DNA of 64,000 bases from Pseudomonas bubulae. Lineage in GTDB: Bacteria; Pseudomonadota; Gammaproteobacteria; Pseudomonadales; Pseudomonadaceae. Made by a program: the position numbers and the translations under genes. The DNA is taken from positions 558,001 to 622,000 of the forward strand of contig NZ_UYJA01000001.1 of the NCBI RefSeq assembly GCF_900618535.1. Reading direction: 5' to 3'. Shown here piece by piece: positions 53,004 to 62,350 of the stretch; position 1 is the stretch's first letter, and each line of letters begins with the position of its first letter. The notes below the pieces were generated by a model. That model made no database searches and was not told where the DNA came from. It was given only the letters and a program-made list of their open reading frames with translations.

Positions 53004-53018
53004 GATCGATAATCGAAC
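53004..53018 (-). promoter_or_regulatory. PcaR-like box between porin 2 and MFS 2
   Basis: On the minus strand, GTTCGATTATCGATC matches the PcaR box GTTCGATAATCGCAC at 12 of 15, with a perfect TCGAT-A-ATCGA palindrome at the centre (plus strand). It lies 104 bp before the porin start. Confidence 0.45.
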
Positions 53019-53197
53019 ATTATGTTTCTTATCTATTTTTGATAATTACAGGCACGCACTGGCTAAAAGCCTGTTTTAAACACGTTTAAGCTGATTTTTT
53101 AGCAAATACCTTCGCAGCTTCTTTTTTTAGTTATCTTTGTTAATCTTTATTTGGCTCGCTGAAAGCCCCCCTACAAAAACAATAACGAGGTTCGTCC

Positions 53198-54412
53198 ATG
53201 AACACTCCACAGCATCGTTCGACGCTGACAATCGCTTTGTGCTTTATCGTTGCGCTTATCGAAGGGTTTGACCTGCAAGCCGCGGGCACTGCCGCCGCCG
53301 GCCTGCGTCAAACCTTTGACCTGGACCCGAAAATGATGGGCTGGGTGTTCAGTGTCGGGATCATCGGCCTGCTGCCCGGTGCATTCTTCGGCGGCTGGAT
53401 TGCCGATCGAGTCGGCCGTAAAAAGATCCTCATCGGCGCGGTCATCCTGTTTGGCGTCTTCTCCCTGCTGACCGCCTATGTAGACAGCTACTACCACTTG
53501 CTGCTGGTGCGATTCATGACCGGCCTTGGTCTGGGAGCTGCCTTGCCCAACCTGATCGCCCTATGTGCTGAAGCGGTAGACGAACGCCGTCGTGGCACAG
53601 CGATCAGCATCATGTATTGCGGCGTGCCACTGGGTGGCGCAATGGCAGCCGTAGTGGCGATGTTCTCCCATGACCACTGGCAAACCACCTTTATCATCGG
53701 CGGGCTAGCCCCGTTGCTTGTCGTGCCGCTGATGATCATCCTGCTGCCCGAGTCCCGGGTTTTCCGCCAGGACGCCAGCCAGGCTTTGCGCGTGTCTACG
53801 GGTCAGGCACTGTTTGGTGAAGGTCGTGGCCGTTCGACCCTGGCGTTGTGGCTCAGTTACTTCTTTACCCTGACCGTGATGTACATGTTGCTGAACTGGC
53901 TGCCCACACTGCTGCTGGCCCAGGGTTTCACCAAGCCGCAAGCGGGCATGGTGCAAATGCTGTTCAACATAGGCGGTGCTTTGGGCTCCTTGCTCGGTGG
54001 CCTGCTGCTGGACCGCTGCAACCCGATCAAGGTGGTTCTGGGCGTCTATGCCGGGCTACTCGCATCACTGGCCGGGATCGGCTTTTCGGTAGGGATTGTG
54101 CCCGTGGCCACTGCAGGCTTTGCCGTGGGCCTGTTTGTAATGGCGGCGCAGTTGGTGCTCTATGCAATGGCTCCGCCGCTGTATCCGACAGCCGTACGGG
54201 CAACCGGCGTCGGCGCTGCAGTCGCTATCGGGCGCCTGGGTTCGGTTGCAGGTCCCTTGGCAGCAGGTCAGATCCTCGCCGCCGGGGCCGGAACGACCGG
54301 GGTGCTGCTGGCGACTTCACCGGGACTGGTCATTGCGGCATTGGCGGTCATCACGGTGATTACCCGTGCCAATCAAAGTGCAAGCCTGAAACCGGGACTT
54401 TGTGGCCGCTGA
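53198..54412 (+). CDS. MFS aromatic-acid:H+ symporter (MhpT/PcaK-like)
   Basis: 404 residues, about 12 membrane segments. AAHS-family features: ALIEGFDLQAAGTAAAGL (acidic residue in TM1), GGWIADRVGRKKIL (loop 2-3) and MAPPLYPTAVRATGVGAAVAIGRLGSVAGPL late in the protein. GAGG precedes the ATG. It is the inner-membrane partner expected for the divergent porin; hydroxycinnamate or a phenylpropanoid is the likely substrate. It is intact, unlike the frameshifted carrier at 41.6 kb. Confidence 0.85.
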   Translation: MNTPQHRSTLTIALCFIVALIEGFDLQAAGTAAAGLRQTFDLDPKMMGWVFSVGIIGLLPGAFFGGWIADRVGRKKILIGAVILFGVFSLLTAYVDSYYHLLLVRFMTGLGLGAALPNLIALCAEAVDERRRGTAISIMYCGVPLGGAMAAVVAMFSHDHWQTTFIIGGLAPLLVVPLMIILLPESRVFRQDASQALRVSTGQALFGEGRGRSTLALWLSYFFTLTVMYMLLNWLPTLLLAQGFTKPQAGMVQMLFNIGGALGSLLGGLLLDRCNPIKVVLGVYAGLLASLAGIGFSVGIVPVATAGFAVGLFVMAAQLVLYAMAPPLYPTAVRATGVGAAVAIGRLGSVAGPLAAGQILAAGAGTTGVLLATSPGLVIAALAVITVITRANQSASLKPGLCGR

Positions 54413-54478
54413 CAAGTAACTCCAGGCTGCACTCTATGGCCTGGAGCATCTCGACAGCGTGTTTGTTCAGGTTCTGCC

Positions 54479-54512
54479 GATCTCAGGATTCAAAGGTTTG
54501 AATCCTGAGATC
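54479..54512. repeat. 34-nt near-perfect palindrome
   Basis: Arms GATCTCAGGATTCAAA and TTTGAATCCTGAGATC (16 bp, no mismatch) around GG, 67 bp after the MFS stop. There is no following T-run. It may be a hairpin transcript end or a site of unknown use. Confidence 0.75.
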
Positions 54513-54550
54513 AGGGGTTGTCTCTTCTGCCTCGCCACCTACTCCATGTT

Positions 54551-54580
54551 GTAGTCGTTGACGAGTGGAACGAGGCTGCG
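54551..54580 (+). repeat. Dispersed 30-nt repeat, copy
   Basis: Begins GTAGTCGTTGACGAGTGGAA and ends CGAGGCTGCG; 26 of 30 positions equal the copy at 51511-51540. Confidence 0.55.
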
Positions 54581-54647
54581 ATCGGGAGGGTGCTGATCAT
54601 CGTGTAAACCTGCCGGGGCTCTAGCCTTGCGCCAAAGCCCCGGTATG

Positions 54648-55832
54648 TCAGGCCTGTGCGGCGCTGCGGTTTAGCCGGTACATGGTCCAGGCGTAGAACA
54701 CCAACGCCAGCCCCGCCAGCGAACCACCTGCCAGCCCGATCCAGGCAAAACCGAAATGGCTGCCCACCGAACTGCCCAGCAATGCCCCGCCGCCAATGCC
54801 GATATTGTAGATACCGGAAAACATCGCCATCGCCACATCCGTCGCGTCCGGCGCCAGGGTCAGTACTTTGGACTGCATCGCCAGGCCAAAGCCCATGATC
54901 GCCATCCCCCAAATGATGCTCAACACCCCCAGGGATTCAATCCAGTTGCTGGCCGGCAACAGCAACAGCAGGCTCAGCGCGATCAGGCCCACAGCGGTCA
55001 GCAGGAAGCCCAGCGGGCTGTATTTGTGGAACCAGCTAAAACACAGCGAACCGAAAATCCCCGCACCGCCGAAGAGCAGCAGGATCAGGGTCACGGTAGC
55101 GCCGCTCATACCCGCCACGTTCTGCACAAAGGGTTCGATATAGCTGTACGCGGTAAATTGCGCCGTGATCACCACCGCCGTCAACAGATACACAGCCACC
55201 AGTGCAGGGCGCTTGAACAGCACCGGCAAGCTTCTGAGCGAGCCGGAATTCTGGCTTGGCAGCAACGGCAAAGTGCGCGCCAACCACAGCACCAGCAACA
55301 CCGCCAGCGCTGCGATCACCAGAAAAGTGGTACGCCAGCCCATGGCCTCGCCCAGCAAACGGCCCAGGGGCACCCCCATCACCATCGCCAGCGAAGTACC
55401 GGTGGCCAGCAACCCCAGCGCTTGCACCTGCTTGCCCTCAGGCGCCAGACGCACCGCCAGAGAGGCTGTTATCGACCAGAACAGCGCATGGGACAGCGCC
55501 ACGCCGATCCGGCTAAGCAACAAAATGCCGAAGCTGGTCGCCAGACTCGACAGTACATGACTGGCGATAAACAACCCGAACAGCACCAGCAGTAACTTGC
55601 GCCGCTCAACGTTGCGCGTCACCAGCATGATCGGCAAGGAAGCCAGCGAAACCACCCAGGCATAGATGGTGAGCATCAGCCCGACCCTGGCCGTGGCCAT
55701 GTCAAAACTTGCGCCAATCGCACTCAGCAGCCCCACCGGCACAAACTCGGTGGTATTGAACACAAAAGCGGCCAGCGCCAGCGCGATTACAGGCTGCCAG
55801 TTGGCTTTAGAGGTAGAGGTGGGGTTGCTCAT
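54648..55832 (-). CDS. sotB: SotB-like MFS efflux transporter
   Basis: 394 residues, 12 membrane segments, DHA1 family. Very close to E. coli SotB/Yde[94 protein letters not shown] and [22 protein letters not shown]. SotB exports sugars such as arabinose and IPTG-like compounds. No clear Shine-Dalgarno. Upstream, 290 bp run to the next gene without another credible ORF. Confidence 0.88.
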   Translation of the reverse strand: MSNPTSTSKANWQPVIALALAAFVFNTTEFVPVGLLSAIGASFDMATARVGLMLTIYAWVVSLASLPIMLVTRNVERRKLLLVLFGLFIASHVLSSLATSFGILLLSRIGVALSHALFWSITASLAVRLAPEGKQVQALGLLATGTSLAMVMGVPLGRLLGEAMGWRTTFLVIAALAVLLVLWLARTLPLLPSQNSGSLRSLPVLFKRPALVAVYLLTAVVITAQFTAYSYIEPFVQNVAGMSGATVTLILLLFGGAGIFGSLCFSWFHKYSPLGFLLTAVGLIALSLLLLLPASNWIESLGVLSIIWGMAIMGFGLAMQSKVLTLAPDATDVAMAMFSGIYNIGIGGGALLGSSVGSHFGFAWIGLAGGSLAGLALVFYAWTMYRLNRSAAQA

Positions 55833-56044
55833 TTAATGAATGCACTACTCGCTATCGATGATGAACCGGCTCCGACGCTTCAAGCCGGAACCACACAGGC
55901 TGACAGTTTATAGCCTTCACGCAGAGCCGTTGGCGAGATTTTGCAGATACTCGGCAGGCGGCGTTTGGTCGAGGCGCCGAGGTGCCCGATAAAAAGACCG
56001 CAGCAAGGATTTTGCAACAATGCGTAAAGAATAGTTAAGAGCAT

Positions 56045-56059
56045 TGATTATCATTTGCA
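56045..56059 (+). promoter_or_regulatory. Fur box upstream of the FhuE-like receptor
   Basis: TGATTATCATTTGCA matches the 7-1-7 Fur consensus TGATAATnATTATCA at 11 of 14 positions, 63 bp before the start codon. Confidence 0.6.
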
Positions 56060-56122
56060 CAAATGTAAAACTTTGTAACTAATTCTCGTTTACGCAGTTC
56101 CAGCCCGGAGTATCCGCAGATC

Positions 56123-58237
56123 ATGCGCTCACTGTTCAGCCTTCCGACGTCCGCCCTTACACTTGTCGCACTGGGCATGCTCAATTCGGCATCAGCCGAC
56201 GAATACACCTTGAACCTGCCTTCCACCAGCGTCACCGGCACCGCCGACAGTGAAGATGCACCACCGGGCTATCAAGCCAAACCCGCCGCCACTACGACGC
56301 GATTGAACCTCACCGCCGGGCAAACACCCCAGGGCATCACCAGCATCAAGCGCGAGCAACTTGACGACTTCAAGCTCAACAGTATTCGCGATGTGCTGGA
56401 CAGTACCCCCGGAGTCAACGTGCAAAAGGTCGAGACCGACCGGACTTACTTCACTGCCCGCGGTTTCGACATCACCAACTTCCAGTACGACGGCATGGGC
56501 ATGGGGCTCACCGGCGGCGTGCTGGTGGGTGATATCGACACCGCACCCTACGAGCAGGTTGATGTCTTGCACGGCGCCAACGGCCTGATGACCGGCACTG
56601 GCAACCCGTCGGCCACGGTTAACTTTATCCGCAAACGCCCCACCTATGAGCCTGAGGCCAAGGTCAGCGTCAGCGCCGGCTCCTGGGACAAGCGCCGGGT
56701 CGATCTCGACGTCTCCGGGCCGCTGACCGATTCGGGCAATGTGCGCGGGCGAGTGATCTATGCCAACGAAGTGGGCAACTCTTATCTGGATCGTTATTCC
56801 CGGGAAAAGAACATCTTCAGTGGCATGCTCGCCTTCGACCTGAGTGACGACGACACGCTGACCGTCGGTTATGAAGACCAGAAAAGCAATGCCAACGGTG
56901 CCAGCTGGGGCTCCCTGCCGCTGACCGACAGCAGCGGCAACGCCCTGCACTACAGCAGCACCAGTGCCAACATTGCCCAGCCCTGGGTGTACTGGGATGT
57001 ACGCACCAGTCGCGCCTTCGCCGAGTGGCAGCACCACTTCGCCAATGACTGGAAGTCCACGCTGACCGTAACCGCCATGGAGCATCGCGAAGACACCGAC
57101 ATGTTCTACATCTATGCCAACAGCGCCTCTAGCACCGGCTATACCGGGCTGGCCTCCAACTACAAAGGCAAGACCCGCGAGCTGGATGGCGACCTCTCGT
57201 TCAGCGGGCCTTTCAGCCTGGGCGGCCGCGAGCACCAGTTGACCTTCGGCGCCAACGTGGCCCGTTCCCGTACCCAGGAAACCTCGCTGTACGGCACCTC
57301 CTCGTACTACACCCCGGTGTCGCTGGAAGATGCCCTCAACGGCGTCATCCCCAAGCCTGCTTACAACATGGCCAATGCCGACGCGACCTCCAATTACACC
57401 GACCGCCAGAAGAGTCTCTACGCCGGTACACGGTTGAGCCTTACCGACGACCTGCACCTGATCGTCGGTGCGCGCATGCTCAGTGCCGACAGCGACGGTG
57501 AAAACTACGGTTCGGGGCGGGACGTGAGCATTCATGGCAAAGTCACCCCGTACGCTGGCGTAGTCTATGACCTGACGCCGCAGTACTCGCTGTATGCCAG
57601 CTACACCAAGATTTTCAACCCGCAGTACTACCTCAATACCCAGGGCCAGGTGCTCGACCCGCTGGAAGGCAAGAGCTACGAGGCCGGGATCAAGGGGCAT
57701 CTGCTGGACAAGAAACTGGACGTTTCGGCAGCGGTATTTCATACCAAGCAGGATAACGTTGCCACCTACTCAGGTTTCAACCCTTCCCTGGGCGGTTACC
57801 TGTATGACGGCATGTCGTATAAGAGCAGCGGTGTAGAACTGGAAGCTTCGGGCGAACTGGCGCCGGGCCTGCAAATCAGCGGGGGCTATACCTACGTCTA
57901 TATCACCGATGCCGACAACAACCGCGGGCGCAAGTTTATACCGCGCAATGCCCTGACCACCTCCATGGCCTACAAGCTGCCGATGGCACCGCAGGTAAAA
58001 GTGGGCGGCAGCCTCAAGTGGCAAAGCAAGGTCGAGAACGACGACACCCCGGCAGCAAACCAGGCTGCCTATATGCTGGTGGGCCTGATGGCCAGCTATG
58101 ATATCGACCCGCACTGGAGCACCCAGCTCAACCTCGACAACCTGACCAACGAGAAATACCTGCAAAGCGTACGTTACGGGCAAAGCAACTACGGCTCCCC
58201 GCGCAACGTCACGGCATCGGTGAGCTGGAAGTTCTGA
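56123..58237 (+). CDS. TonB-dependent siderophore receptor, FhuE-like
   Basis: 704 residues. Signal peptide to about SASA; no N-terminal signalling domain, so simple uptake is likely. Plug: TPQGITSIKREQLDDF, DVLDSTPGVNVQKVETDRTYFTARGF, QVDVLHGANGLMTGTGNPSATVNFIRKRP. Barrel ends NYGSPRNVTASVSWKF with terminal Phe. Many segments align by eye with E. coli FhuE (coprogen, ferrioxamine B, rhodotorulate): LDVSGPLTDSGNVRGR, YSLYASYTKIFNPQ, SGELAPGLQISGGYT. A hydroxamate xenosiderophore is the likely ligand. Fur control is indicated by the upstream box. Confidence 0.87.
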   Translation: MRSLFSLPTSALTLVALGMLNSASADEYTLNLPSTSVTGTADSEDAPPGYQAKPAATTTRLNLTAGQTPQGITSIKREQLDDFKLNSIRDVLDSTPGVNVQKVETDRTYFTARGFDITNFQYDGMGMGLTGGVLVGDIDTAPYEQVDVLHGANGLMTGTGNPSATVNFIRKRPTYEPEAKVSVSAGSWDKRRVDLDVSGPLTDSGNVRGRVIYANEVGNSYLDRYSREKNIFSGMLAFDLSDDDTLTVGYEDQKSNANGASWGSLPLTDSSGNALHYSSTSANIAQPWVYWDVRTSRAFAEWQHHFANDWKSTLTVTAMEHREDTDMFYIYANSASSTGYTGLASNYKGKTRELDGDLSFSGPFSLGGREHQLTFGANVARSRTQETSLYGTSSYYTPVSLEDALNGVIPKPAYNMANADATSNYTDRQKSLYAGTRLSLTDDLHLIVGARMLSADSDGENYGSGRDVSIHGKVTPYAGVVYDLTPQYSLYASYTKIFNPQYYLNTQGQVLDPLEGKSYEAGIKGHLLDKKLDVSAAVFHTKQDNVATYSGFNPSLGGYLYDGMSYKSSGVELEASGELAPGLQISGGYTYVYITDADNNRGRKFIPRNALTTSMAYKLPMAPQVKVGGSLKWQSKVENDDTPAANQAAYMLVGLMASYDIDPHWSTQLNLDNLTNEKYLQSVRYGQSNYGSPRNVTASVSWKF

Positions 58238-58394
58238 TGAAGTGCCGGGCCAGTTCCCCTGGCCCGACATGAACTGCGTATGAACGTGCGGGGTACTGAA
58301 ATATCCTGCATTTAAAGCTGGCAATAACGTAATGTCAGTGACATACAGCCCTTACATATTCGTCTCGTGTTCAACTCACTGAGTGAGATCTGCC

Positions 58395-59630
58395 ATGAGC
58401 CATACCCATATTGCTTTATCTATCGCTACCGGCCTGGGTTTGACATTCACCGTCATGTTGTCCCATGCCGCGCCCCCTGATACCTCCGACGCCCAAAACT
58501 ACAAAAGCCACAAGGCCTTGTTGATTGGTGTCGACGGCATGCAATACGAAAAACTTCAGCAAGCCATTCAAAATAATATGGCCCCCCATATTGCCGGCCT
58601 GAACCCCGCCAAAAGTTACATCGGAGGGATTGACGGAACTGCGACAGAGCAAACTACCGGTAGCGGCCCGGGCTGGACGACAATACTGACCGGCACCTGG
58701 GTAGACCGACATAAAGTCCCCTCCAACAACAACGCATGGCGCAACAAAGCGCCCAGCCTGTTCAAGCAACTCAAGCAGGCGGATCCTGAACGCAAGACGA
58801 GCAGCATTGTCAGCTGGAATACCATCAACAACAACTTCGCCGATGATATTGCCCAAGGCTTTATCGACCTTGCCATCAAATGCTCCGACGTCGATCAATG
58901 CGTCGCCGACAAGGCCAGCTATGAGCTTGAATATGGTCGCTCGGACCTGGTTTTCGCGCACTTCGACGAGCCTGATAATGTCGGCCATAGATACGGTTTT
59001 TCAACCCGCTATCAGACCGCAATCCAGGGCGTCGACGACAAGGTCGGCCAGTTACTGTCGGCACTCAAGCGCCGTAAACAAAGCAACCCCGATGAAGACT
59101 GGCTAGTACTGGTGACAACTGATCATGGCCGGCGCCTGCCCGATGGGCGTAATCATGGCGCCCAAACCCTGAGCGAGAAAACCACGTTTATCGCACTCAA
59201 CAAACCCGCCAACGAGCAACTTACCCGCCCCATCACCAATCCGGACAATCCGGGCCACGACAACCTCTACGGCTTTGCCAGCCAGGCGGATATTACTCCG
59301 ACCCTGCTGGCCCATTTTGGCATCGAGCCCGTACCTGCCCGGCATGCCATGGACGGTCTGCCCCTGACCGGGCCTCTGGGTGCAAGGCTATTCACTGCCC
59401 GGTTAGCGCCTGATGCGGCACAGGTGAATCTGACCTGGAATGGCGATGGCAGCGCAGACAAGCCCGTGCACATTTATCGCAATGGCAAGCAAATCGCCTC
59501 TGTCGACTACTCCCGGCGTGGTTATATCGACAACGACATCAAGGAACTCAAAGGGCCAGTCAATTACACGGCAGTGATTGATAAAGTGCCTGTGTCACGC
59601 TTGATCACTCTGGGCGACAAAAAACCATAA
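58395..59630 (+). CDS. Exported alkaline-phosphatase-superfamily phosphodiesterase (NPP-like)
   Basis: 411 residues from ATG 58395; a GTG four codons earlier is less likely. Signal peptide to about SHA (residue 25). Metal and nucleophile motifs of type I phosphodiesterase/nucleotide pyrophosphatase: LIGVDGMQYEKL, GPGWTTILTGTW (Thr nucleophile), HFDEPDNVGHRYGF and VTTDHGRR, with a C-terminal beta domain (about 320-405, HIYRNGKQIASVDYS). Probable periplasmic hydrolase of phosphodiester or phosphonate substrates. It follows the siderophore receptor by 157 bp; no functional link is shown. A terminator follows. Confidence 0.8.
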   Translation: MSHTHIALSIATGLGLTFTVMLSHAAPPDTSDAQNYKSHKALLIGVDGMQYEKLQQAIQNNMAPHIAGLNPAKSYIGGIDGTATEQTTGSGPGWTTILTGTWVDRHKVPSNNNAWRNKAPSLFKQLKQADPERKTSSIVSWNTINNNFADDIAQGFIDLAIKCSDVDQCVADKASYELEYGRSDLVFAHFDEPDNVGHRYGFSTRYQTAIQGVDDKVGQLLSALKRRKQSNPDEDWLVLVTTDHGRRLPDGRNHGAQTLSEKTTFIALNKPANEQLTRPITNPDNPGHDNLYGFASQADITPTLLAHFGIEPVPARHAMDGLPLTGPLGARLFTARLAPDAAQVNLTWNGDGSADKPVHIYRNGKQIASVDYSRRGYIDNDIKELKGPVNYTAVIDKVPVSRLITLGDKKP

Positions 59631-59670
59631 AAAAAAGCGCTGCCCGATCACTCGGACAGCGCCTTTTTTA
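59631..59670. terminator. Bidirectional rho-independent terminator
   Basis: GCGCTG-C-CCGA / TCGG-A-CAGCGC stem (59637-59662) with A-run on the left and CTTTTTT on the right, between the convergent phosphodiesterase and pepN genes. Confidence 0.88.
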
Positions 59671-59680
59671 CGTCCAGGCG

Positions 59681-62338
59681 TTACGCCAGACTTTTGCTGA
59701 CCACTTCAAACACATCGCTGGACAGTTCGCCCGAGCTGCGGATGCGCTCAAGCTCTGCCTTCATCAGCGCCTGTCGCGCAGCGTCGTACTTGCGCCAGCG
59801 GGTCAGCGGCGCCAGTTGCCGAGAGGCAATCTGCGGGTTGAAACCATTCAGTTCGATCACCAGGTCCGCCAGGAAACGATAGCCCGAACCGTCCGCAGCA
59901 TGGAAGTTGATCAGGTTTTGCCCGGCAAAGGCACCCACCAGGGCCCGCACTTTGTTCGGGTTCTTGATGGTGAACGCCGGATGTTGCATCAGCTCGCGCA
60001 CGCGCTGCAAACCGCCGGGCAAGGTGCTGCCCGCCTGCACGCTGAACCATTGATCCATGACCAGCGGGTTGTCCTTGAATTGCTCGGCAAAACTGGCCAA
60101 CGCCGCAGCTTTTTCCGCCTCGTAGGGCGAGTTGACCAGCACGGCCAGCGCCGTCAGGCGTTCGGTCATGTTGTCGCTGTGCTCGAACTGCTCCAGCGCC
60201 GCCGCCAACACTTGCGGCTTGCCGCTGAGCATCAGGTAGGACAGCGCGATATTTTGCAGTGCGCGACGGGCAAAGTGCTCGGCTTCAGCCACATAAGGCG
60301 TGGCTTTGGACACTTCGCGGTTGGCCTGGTAACGCGTCCACAGGGCGTCGAACAGGCTGTCTGCCAGTTGCTTGCGAGCGAACTCGCGGGCAACGTGGAT
60401 GGCTTCGACATCGGCCACATCACTGATTTCGGTCAGATAGGCTTCGCCCGGCAGCGAGAGCATCTCTGCCACCATTGCCTGATCCAGTTGCTCATTGCCC
60501 AGCACCGTGCGCAACGCCTCGACCAGACGCTGATCCATGACCAGTGCTTCACCGCGCTGATGCTGCGCAATCAACTCTTGCAGCACCTGTACCGCCAGTT
60601 GCTGACCAGCATCCCAACGGTTGAACCCGTCGCTGTCGTGCTGCATCAGGAACATCAACTGGTCACGGCTGTAATCGAAGCTCAGCTTCACCGGTGCCGA
60701 GAACCCGCGCAACAGGGACGGCAGCGGTTTTTCGTTGATGCCGACAAAGGTGAAGGTCTGTTCGGCTTCAGTCACTGACAGCACGCGGCTGGTGCCCGAG
60801 GCCGCAGCTTCGCCCGCCAGTTGCAGGGCAATTTCACTACCCCCGGCGTCCAGCAGGCCCAGTTCGACCGGAATAACGAACGGCAGTTTTTCGATCTTGT
60901 CCGGAGTTGCCGGGCAGCTTTGCGCAAAAGTCAGGCTATAGGTGTGTTGTTGCGCATCGTAGTGCTCGCTGACGGCCAGCCGCGGTGTACCTGCCTGGCT
61001 GTACCAGCGCTTGAACTGGCTCAGGTCGGCGCCATTGGCATCTTCCATGGCCTTGATAAAGTCGTCGCAGGTCACCGCCTGGCCATCATGACGCTCGAAG
61101 TACAGGTCACTGCCTTTGCGAAAACCCTCGGCGCCCAGCAGGGTGTGGATCATGCGCACCACCTCAGAACCCTTCTCGTAAACGGTCAGGGTGTAGAAGT
61201 TGGAGATCTCGATAAAGCTCTCCGGGCGCACGGCATGGGCCATGGGGCCGGCGTCTTCGGCGAACTGGTGAGTGCGCAGGTAGGCCACGTCCTGGATGCG
61301 CTTGACGGTGCGCGAATTCATGTCGGCCGAGAACTCGGAATCACGGAACACCGTGAAGCCTTCCTTGAGCGACAGCTGGAACCAGTCGCGACAGGTCACG
61401 CGGTTACCCGACCAGTTGTGGAAGTACTCGTGGGCAACGATGGCTTCGACCCGCTGGTGCGCGGCATCGGTGGCGGTTTCGGCGCGGGCCAGTACGGCGC
61501 TGGAGTTGAAGATATTGAGACCCTTGTTCTCCATGGCGCCCATATTGAAGTCGTTGACGGCCACGATCATAAAGATGTCCAGGTCGTATTCACGACCGTA
61601 GGTCTCTTCGTCCCAGCGCATGGATTTTTTCAGGCTGGTCATGGCGTGCTGGCATTTGTCGATGTTTTCCGGCTCGACATAAATGCGCAGCGCCACGCTG
61701 CGCTCGCTCATGGTGGTGAACGTGTCTTCGACGCACCACAGGTCACCGGCCACCAGTGCAAACAGGTACGCCGGTTTCATGAACGGGTCTTCCCAGGTTG
61801 CCCAGTGCCGGCCGTCTTCGTCGGGGCCGCTGGCGATCGGGTTGCCGTTGGACAGCAGAATCGGGTAACTGTGCTGCTCGGCCACCACGGTGGTGGTGAA
61901 CTTGCTCATCACGTCCGGGCGGTCGAGGTAATAGGTAATCTTGCGAAAGCCTTCGGCCTCGCACTGGGTGCAGAACATCCCGCCGGACTTGTACAGGCCT
62001 TCCAGCGCGGTGTTGGATTCGGGGTGGATGCGCACGCTGGTATCGACCACGAACTGTTCGCTGGTCGGGTGCAGGATCAGGTGGCTGTCGCTGAGCTGAT
62101 AATCCTCGGCGGTCAATTCGATATCGTCGAGGCTGACCGACAGCAGCTCCAGCTGCTGGCCATCCAGCGCCAGAGCCGGCAGGCCGGCGCCACGGGCCGG
62201 GTTGCGGCGCATCAGCAGTTGCGCATGAACCAGGGTGTGATCCTCGAACAACTCGAAGGTCAGGTGCGTCTCGTCGATCAGGTAATCGGGCGCCTGGTAG
62301 TCCTTCAGGTAGATCATTTGCGGTTGTTCGGTGCGCAT
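59681..62338 (-). CDS. pepN: Aminopeptidase N (M1 zinc metallopeptidase)
   Basis: 885 residues (E. coli PepN 870). GAMEN exopeptidase motif at 267-271. Zinc site HEYFHNW (His303, Glu304, His307) with Glu326 in SLKEGFTVFRD. The N-terminal beta domain and long C-terminal helical superhelix are present. AAGGA lies 8 nt before the ATG. Cytoplasmic removal of N-terminal residues in peptide turnover. It is transcribed toward the bidirectional terminator. Confidence 0.95.
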   Translation of the reverse strand: MRTEQPQMIYLKDYQAPDYLIDETHLTFELFEDHTLVHAQLLMRRNPARGAGLPALALDGQQLELLSVSLDDIELTAEDYQLSDSHLILHPTSEQFVVDTSVRIHPESNTALEGLYKSGGMFCTQCEAEGFRKITYYLDRPDVMSKFTTTVVAEQHSYPILLSNGNPIASGPDEDGRHWATWEDPFMKPAYLFALVAGDLWCVEDTFTTMSERSVALRIYVEPENIDKCQHAMTSLKKSMRWDEETYGREYDLDIFMIVAVNDFNMGAMENKGLNIFNSSAVLARAETATDAAHQRVEAIVAHEYFHNWSGNRVTCRDWFQLSLKEGFTVFRDSEFSADMNSRTVKRIQDVAYLRTHQFAEDAGPMAHAVRPESFIEISNFYTLTVYEKGSEVVRMIHTLLGAEGFRKGSDLYFERHDGQAVTCDDFIKAMEDANGADLSQFKRWYSQAGTPRLAVSEHYDAQQHTYSLTFAQSCPATPDKIEKLPFVIPVELGLLDAGGSEIALQLAGEAAASGTSRVLSVTEAEQTFTFVGINEKPLPSLLRGFSAPVKLSFDYSRDQLMFLMQHDSDGFNRWDAGQQLAVQVLQELIAQHQRGEALVMDQRLVEALRTVLGNEQLDQAMVAEMLSLPGEAYLTEISDVADVEAIHVAREFARKQLADSLFDALWTRYQANREVSKATPYVAEAEHFARRALQNIALSYLMLSGKPQVLAAALEQFEHSDNMTERLTALAVLVNSPYEAEKAAALASFAEQFKDNPLVMDQWFSVQAGSTLPGGLQRVRELMQHPAFTIKNPNKVRALVGAFAGQNLINFHAADGSGYRFLADLVIELNGFNPQIASRQLAPLTRWRKYDAARQALMKAELERIRSSGELSSDVFEVVSKSLA

Positions 62339-62350
62339 GCTGGAGTCCTT

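Noticed and set aside
55847..55924. 25-codon plus-strand ORF (MNALLAIDDEPAPTLQAG)
   Set aside because: No Shine-Dalgarno and no family; too short to support.
55918..56022. Possible transposase C-terminus on the minus strand (RRLDQTPPAEYLQNL)
   Set aside because: The resemblance to IS transposase ends is one short motif with no flanking homology or terminal repeats.
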